Positions 20,291 to 26,880 of a stretch of 26,880 nucleotides of DNA are shown here, piece by piece. Made by a program: the position numbers and the translations under genes. This DNA is from Xanthoparmelia taractica (Eukaryota; Ascomycota; Lecanoromycetes; Lecanorales; Parmeliaceae). Under the pieces are notes generated by a model that saw only the letters and a program-made list of their open reading frames with translations, was not told the DNA's origin and searched no databases. The DNA lies in NCBI GenBank assembly GCA_033085395.1, contig JANQBS010000410.1, forward strand, positions 1-26,880. The letters are read 5' to 3'. The stretch's first letter is position 1. Each line of letters begins with the position of its first letter.

Positions 20291-23200
20291 CGTATTTCGC
20301 TTATTTTCTTATTCGCTATAATAAAGTTATCGATAATAGATTAAAGATTATTCTTTTTTACTTATTCTCTCTATTTATCGTAACGCGAAGTATATTATTA
20401 AAAAGACTCGAGTTTTAATTATCGCTTATTAGATCGATTTCTTTCTATATAGTTTATATATCGAGTATCTCTTAATAATTTACGTATTTTTCTCGTTATC
20501 TTCTATAAAGCTTAAATTTAACCTATTAAATAATTTAATATTATCGAATCTTACGACTTTTCTTAAGGCGCTGTCACGGTTTTAGCATATGCTCTCCGAA
20601 TGCCAAGCCCGATGTGGATCAATGTTGCTCCGGAGAAGAGTTTTCAGAGCCTTCGTAGCATATTCGGTCAATGGAAGCAGTCAATCCCACTACACGTCCT
20701 TTCGTTCGTGACAGGCGCTTACGAAGCTCGATTTATCGATAATATTATTTAATAAATTCTTATATAAGTTATTTAATTTAGAGAATATTTATATCTTTCT
20801 CGTTATTCTAGAATATATCTCTAACACACGCTATTATATTAAATAATATATAATACGTCTTTTTCATTAATATAGATCTCGTTAGACTTTCTTAACGTAC
20901 TTATATATTTTTTAAAAAAAAGTTATTATTTTACGAGTAATAAAGTGATAGCAAAGAGCTTATCTTCGATTTTCTTATTATCTTATTTTTTAATATAAAG
21001 AAATTTAAAAATATAATTCTTTAAAGTATATTAAAGAGCGATTATTATAAGAATTATAGTATCGTCGAATAGAGATAATTAAAGATAATTATTTCTTTAT
21101 CTAAATTCGAGAGATACTCTCTCGCTATAAAAGAAGATTCGATATAATAATATGATTATTAATTAAATCTAAGCTCTATAAAATATATTATATTTTATAT
21201 ATTCTCTAAATATCGACGCGTGAATCGAAGATTTATTAATAAATCGCTAATAATCGTTTTTAGAGCTTTAAACGATAATATTATATAACTCTTAAGATAA
21301 AATTAAACGATCTCTTAAATCTTTTCTATTAAAAATAAACGAAAATCGTCTAAATAATCGAAAAGCTATATTTTAATTAAAAAGATCCCAAAGCTTTAAA
21401 AATAATAATGAATTAAGAATCTTAATATCTTTCTCGTCTCTATAATCATAGACTTATTATTAATATCTCGCATAAATTAAGTATTCTTATAAAGTTTCCG
21501 TCTCTAATCTCTTTATATTTTAATTAAGAACTTAGCTCTAAGAGACTTAAATTTTTAAGATTTTCGCTAATTATAATTCTTATAAATAAAATAACTCTTA
21601 TCGCCTCGAATACGTTAATATACTCTTTCTTAATAATATACTCGCGTGTCTCTAATCGTATTATATTGCTTTATAACGCGATTTAATAATTGTTATCATT
21701 TAAGTTATCTTCTAAAGAATTAATTAAATATCTTTCTTTATTTTAATCTATTAATAATCTATTGTTTAATATTATTAAAGACGATAACGAAGCTCTAAAT
21801 TTCTTGATGTTAATTAATAGATATCTCGACGGGAGATTAAAATATACAATATACTCGTAACGCGACTTCGTTAAAATAATATTTAACGACTCATTTTCGC
21901 GTAACGCTTTTTAATATAAAATTATCTATAATTATTTAATTATTATTCTACTATACTTAAATATATACTTATATCTATATCGAAGCCTTATAAAAGACGC
22001 TATATCTTCGTTGAATTAGAGACGACTTCACTCGATAGATTATTTTCTATCTCGACTTAGCATATATTCAATATTATTATTATATAACCATATCGAATAA
22101 TTATTATAACGTTCTTTTTACTATCTATTAAGAGCGACTTAATTGATTATCTATTAATAGTCGATAAGTATATTATACTCTATAAGTTTCCCAACGATTT
22201 AGATATTCAGCCGTATAATATATTCTTATCTCGTATTATTAATTTCTAATTCTTTATTACTAATAAGAATTATTCAAAACTCTATATTTCGTATTAATTA
22301 GATTATATCGAAATTACTTAAATATAGAACTAATTAACTAATTATTAATATTCCTAATCTTTATTCTAGATTTCATAGCTTCTATAATTGATCGAGATTC
22401 AAATAAGAGCTTTTTAGTTTTATTCTATTAAGATATTAATTAAGTAAAATATATAAATAAGATAAGAATATACGAAGTTCACGATTCTCGTCTTTATCTT
22501 AAAAAGAGAAATCTTTTTTTAATATTTATAATAATATATTAATTTAAGAGATTATCGTCGAGATTAAGAGAAGCTTCGTCGCGTATAGTAATTATAATTA
22601 TTAATAATTTCTTCATCTTTTATAAACTAATAAGATCATCTAAGAATTCTTCATCTACGTAATTATATATTATATTTATATTTTTCTCGAGCTCGTATAT
22701 CTTATAATATTTAAGAAAGCTAAGATTTATTTACTATTTATATTCTTCGACGCGTTTTTTTCTCTATTTAGTCTATTCTATCTTATTTATCTTATAATAA
22801 TATATAACTAATAATATCTTCGCGAATTAATAGATTATAATTTATCTTTTCTATCTTCTTAATTTATCTTTTCTTTCTAATCTCTTTAATTCTTCTTATT
22901 ATTATTCTCTTTCTCGCATTATACGCTAATATTCTTATAATCTATATAATTTAGACGTAGCTAACTTATTAAATAAAATACGAAATATTATTAATTCTCT
23001 ATCGTTATTAAAAATTAAAATAAAATAGATATTTAAAGTTAAAGACGATAATAAGTAAAAAGATAAAAGTAAATATAAGTAAATAAATAAAAGAATAAAG
23101 AGGCGTTATTAATTTATTAAGATTAAGTCGCGTTTAATCTCTATTTAAATCAAAATTCTTATTTAACTTAATCTCTCTATTCAAATCGAATTAATTATAT

Positions 23201-26200
23201 CTTTTAGTATAAATATTTATAGATCTTTTAATATAAATCTTTATCGATAATAATTACACCGTTACGTTAATAATATCTTTTAACATCTAGATAGCGTCGT
23301 CTAAGAAGCTACGATTTACGTAATTATTAAAGAAGATATTATCGTAAATTTTATAAATATTAGAGACGACATGTAATTCTTTTTAATAATTCGATATTAT
23401 TTTATATATAATAGTATATTCTTATTATAATTAATATCGTCTTTTTATAATTTCTATCGATGATATATAAAGATTAAATATTAACTTTAGCGCTTCTCTT
23501 ACTATCTCTCTCTATTTAGTATTAATTGTATATTTTTCTTAATCGAATTCTACTAAGATATATTTTTTATAAATTATTAAAGCTTAATATTATTAAATAA
23601 CGTAAGACGCTAAATAATCTAAAGTTAAAAGTTCTATATCATTAAAAGCGTAGCGAGAATAATCGATTTAAGTAATTATATCGCTCTGCGTATTCTTCTT
23701 ATCTTCGTTACTCTTTCGTTTATTTAAGATAATTAATCTTTAGATAATTAATCTCTCGACGTTTAAGTAATAATAAATACTTAAGAAAATTATATATTTA
23801 CTCGCTTAATATTCTTTAATTATAAAGAATATAGGATTCTAATCTCGCTTATATATTGATAATACGATTATCTTAAACTTTCGAGAATAATTAATCTTAA
23901 TATCTTTATTATCGATACGATATATTATTCGATTTATTATAGCGTTATATACTTTATTTTCTTTTGATACGTTCTTAAATATATTAAAATCGATATTATT
24001 TATCGCGATACGAAGTAATCTCTAAATCTTAATAATATTAAGAGAGAATATTAGTGTATCGATTATAGTCTTCTTTAATTATATATAAAAACTAGCTCGA
24101 TCGAAAATATATAATTACATTATGAGATCGATATTCTCGATAGAGATAGATTATTCGTTTAGTCGCCTACGTTTACAGATCTATATATACGTGTAGTTAA
24201 TCTTTATAATTATATTCTATTCGTAATTATTTAATTATTTCCTTAAAATGTTAAATATAAAGACTCTTAAGAAGATATTCTTTAATTATTTTAAGATCTC
24301 GCCGAGCTTTGTTTAATTATAAAATATATTAATTAGATATCTTTTTTTATCTCTTATTTTAGAAATAAGCGAATCTCTTTATAATTAAACTCTTCTATTA
24401 TTAAATCGCGCGAAATAATTAATATTATTTAAATTTTAGAATTAACGTTAGCGTAGAATATTTTAGATAAAATAGATAAAAATAACGCGACGCTAATTTA
24501 TAAAGATATACGTTTTATTATTAAGATTTATTATATTAAAAGATTTAAAAAAAGATAAAGTAATCGTAAAAAAGAATATATTATCGAGAATAGATTATAA
24601 TAAATAGACTTTAAATATTATAATATAAAGTGTTTTATTTTAGAATTAGATATCGCGAGTTAATCTATAGACGAGCGAGTCGAATAGTCGAAGATTTGAA
24701 TATTCTATCTAGAATTCTAACTCGAATATGCGAGTTAAATAGTCGAAGTTAAATAGCTAAATACGGAGTCGGATTATATTATTTATTTTAATGATTTAAG
24801 GGATTTGAATCTTCTATCTAATATTAATCTATTTTCTTCTCTCTCTTCTCTTAATCTTTTTATTCGCTACGTATTTAAGCTATCTTATCTTCTATCTCTT
24901 TATTTGTATTATTATTCTTATTTTTCTAATAATTATAAATTTATAAACGAGATATCTCTCTTTAAATCTTTCTATTTAAAGTCTTCTTATTAAGACTTTA
25001 CGAATTATTTAATATCAAATAATAATTATACTTCTTTTTATTATTCTAAAACGAATATACGACTTTTCTATTTAACTTAAATATCTTATCACTTCTCTTA
25101 ATTAACAAATAAATTTATAAAGCGAAAAATATAAATTAATATTATATCGATACTTAAAAGACGCTTAATAAATATAAGAAAGCATAACTTATTATTATTC
25201 TTAAACGATCGTATTATAGCGTTATTACGAGTCTTAAGTAGAATCTTCGAAGAATATTAAAGAGTTCTATTATTAAAGTATTCTCGCCAAAGTTATTATA
25301 AGTCTAATAATATTTTAAAGAATTAATAAAATTGAGAAAAAAGATATATTAAATTAATAATAAGATTAAAGATTAGAAAACTCGTAAAGATTATTAGCTT
25401 TTTTAATCGTCTATAAATATCTTTATTAAGAGAATCGATAAGATTCTTTAGAGCAATAAGCTTTAGTCTATCTTGAATAAACTTATTTAGATAAAGATTA
25501 TAAAAACTATCTTCTAACTTATTAGATTAATTATTTTCTTTACGCGCTAATTTTAAATACATAAAACGTTATATTCTCTAACTCTTTAAAAATCTTTATG
25601 ATTATATATTTTAATATTAATAAGTCTTAGATAATACTTTATAATAAAGATTAATATATTAAGAACATTAATTATAACGCGAATCTTATACGTTATACTA
25701 AAGTTTAAGTCGTAGATCGCTTTAGATTTTAATTAATCTTTATTTTAAATAGTACTATATCGCTTAAGATACTTCGTTTTAATCTAATTTATAATAATTT
25801 AATTTATATCTTAAAGTATCTTTCTCCAATTCTCGCGTAATAAATAAATAATTTTTTTAATTTTATATAATACGAGTTTAATAAGTATATTATTATCGAT
25901 AATTCTATATTTAATTATTTATTTAATTATTAACTTATTTAAAACTAGATATATCTTATTAATACTCTTCTTACGCTCTATATTCGATAGAATAATAATG
26001 CGAGCTTTTATATTCTCTATCTTCTTCTTAACATCACGATAGACCTTAGCTATTATTTTAATTATCTCGAGCTTATTTATTTATTACGATTACTCGAGTT
26101 CTCTAATTATCGTCGCTATATTCTTAAATAAGTTATTTTATAGCTTAATCAAATAGCTATATACGTATAATAGAATCTCTTTATACTAAGTCGTTATTCT

Positions 26201-26800
26201 CTTACGATACTTCTTTTTAAACTTATTCTTCTTTTATTTTTTAAATAAATTATTAATAAATATACTTAATATCTTTTATCTATATTAAGAGACAATAATT
26301 AATATTATGACGATATTCGACTTTATATTATAAAACTTATCAATATAAATCTAATTTATAATAAAGTTATATGAATAATTTCTCGTGCTTTCTTGATTAT
26401 CTTTTTTATATAAGATTTATATAAATCGAGCGTTATTATTATAAGAAATCTCTCTTATTCGACTCGAGTTTAATTAATCTCTACGTATTTAAGTAATTTT
26501 ATATTAATAATAATTAGAGATTTCGCGTTAATATTTTAATATCTAGTCGAGCTATATATATAAAGAACGCGAAGTTATATTATCTTAAAATCTTAAAGAT
26601 TTCTACGGGTTAGTTTATAAACGTTTTAGCTAAAATAATTATTAAGAAGAATCTCAATTTAAGTGTTATTCGAGCTACGTAATTAAATTTATTTTTATAT
26701 AAATATATAATATCGAGTATATAAGCCGAAGAGTATATCGTTTTTTTATCTTTACAAAGTTTTTATAATAAGAGATATTTATTAGAGAAGCGAGAGTTAT
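20290..26800 (-). pseudogene. Large unassigned RIP-degraded coding-like region
   Basis: On the minus strand, long stretches read through with RIP-type stops only, in several frames. 25570-25080 contains SNKLEDSFYNLYLNKFIQDR, LWREYFNNRTL and KLCFLIFIKRLLSID. About 24640-24320 contains RDSLISKIRDKKRY. 24313-23390 contains NKARRDLKIIKEYLLKSLYI and AERYNYLNRLFSLRF. About 22060-21130 contains RHASILLRKSILTY, EYLIYARY, YDYRDEKDIKILNSLLFLKLWDLF-like text and LFRRFSFIFNRKDLRDR. About 20790-20300, across the solo-LTR insert, contains IELRKRLKKSRKIR and REKYVNY. Taken together this suggests one or two large dead genes or a big transposon. No RT, integrase or helicase motif could be fixed, so I give no family. 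Confidence 0.35.
20572..20713. mobile_element. 142-bp solo-LTR-like insert (TG...CA, TSD ggcgc)
   Basis: Starts TGTCACGG and ends CGTGACA, so the two ends are inverted repeats with TG...CA limits, and it is flanked by GGCGC at 20567-20571 and 20714-20718. A 5-bp duplication with TG...CA ends is what a solo LTR leaves after recombination. The body is unmutated (CpA/TpG kept). Excising it with one GGCGC joins the minus-strand reading at codons CGT AAG CGC CTT AAG, so it interrupted a former coding sequence. It is unrelated to the copia LTRs. Confidence 0.72.
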
Positions 26801-26803
26801 AAA

Positions 26804-26880
26804 TACGGGTCGGAAAGGTGTGATATCTGTTGAACATAGTCGTTTTTAACTTTTTTTCAACTTTTTTTAAAAAATTATAT
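26804..26880 (+). mobile_element. Left end of a second hAT-like MITE copy (cut by window end)
   Basis: The last 77 bases match the start of the 275-bp MITE at 16733 with two transitions (GTGATATCTG for GTGGTATCTA), including both AACTTTTTTT runs and the AAAAAATTATAT that follows. The bases before it, GTTATAAA, would be the left 8-bp target duplication. Whether this is another 275-bp copy or the end of a full-length element with a transposase cannot be told from this window. Confidence 0.8.

Noticed and set aside
24805..24993. Plus-strand ORF of 62 codons rich in Leu, Ser and Tyr
   Set aside because: The composition is that of AT-rich pyrimidine-heavy DNA, and the opposite strand carries the traceable former coding frames on both sides.
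20290..26800. Tyrosine recombinase of the DUF3435 type (Starship captain) or a Helitron helicase
   Set aside because: A few words in the minus-strand reading vaguely recalled these families, but no catalytic R..H..R..Y set and no helicase or Rep motif could be placed, so the identity was not claimed.
1..26880. CRISPR arrays, bacterial operons, riboswitches
   Set aside because: There are no regularly spaced repeats or prokaryotic gene organisation; everything recognised is fungal transposon anatomy.

Overview
The window looks like heterochromatic, repeat-packed DNA from a filamentous ascomycete (Pezizomycotina). Across most of it CpA and TpG are nearly absent while TpA is in great excess and CpG is kept. 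Coding frames of retroelements are littered with TAA/TAG where CAA, CAG or TGG would be expected. That is the signature of repeat-induced point mutation (RIP). I see no intact host gene. The few long open frames are accidental or are surviving low-complexity pieces of dead transposons.

Layout. 1-3048 (minus): gag and protease part of a RIP-killed LTR retrotransposon, cut by the window start. 3049-4200: AT-rich, no gene. 4200-4835: an island that escaped RIP, holding an 82-bp unit repeated at a 160-bp spacing. 4840-9112 (plus): pol of a Ty3/gypsy element (RT, RNase H, integrase, chromodomain-like end), split inside the integrase by a 611-bp element with terminal inverted repeats (7440-8050). 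9113-9573: AT-rich spacer. 9576-17255: a second copy of that inverted-repeat element, itself split by a complete Ty1/copia retrotransposon (9848-16619; 143-bp LTRs, TSD tatag) and by a 275-bp hAT-like MITE (16733-17007; TSD acgcaacg). The copia element carries its own 151-bp un-RIPed insert (16088-16238). 17258-19693: degraded plus-strand coding-like DNA, unassigned. 19694-19769: inverted end fragment of the 611-bp family. 20000-26800: degraded minus-strand coding-like DNA, unassigned, interrupted by a 142-bp TG...CA solo-LTR-like insert (20572-20713; TSD ggcgc). 26804-26880: left end of a second hAT-like MITE, cut by the window end.

The insertions can be ordered from their target duplications and from uninterrupted copies elsewhere in the window. 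Host or older repeat DNA came first, then the 611-bp family, then the copia element in one branch and the MITE in another, then the 151-bp insert in the copia tail. Short recent inserts kept their CpA/TpG, whereas long repeats were mutated heavily, as expected of RIP's length threshold. No working biochemical system is encoded. The interest lies in the nesting, in the small non-autonomous families and in the unassigned dead elements.
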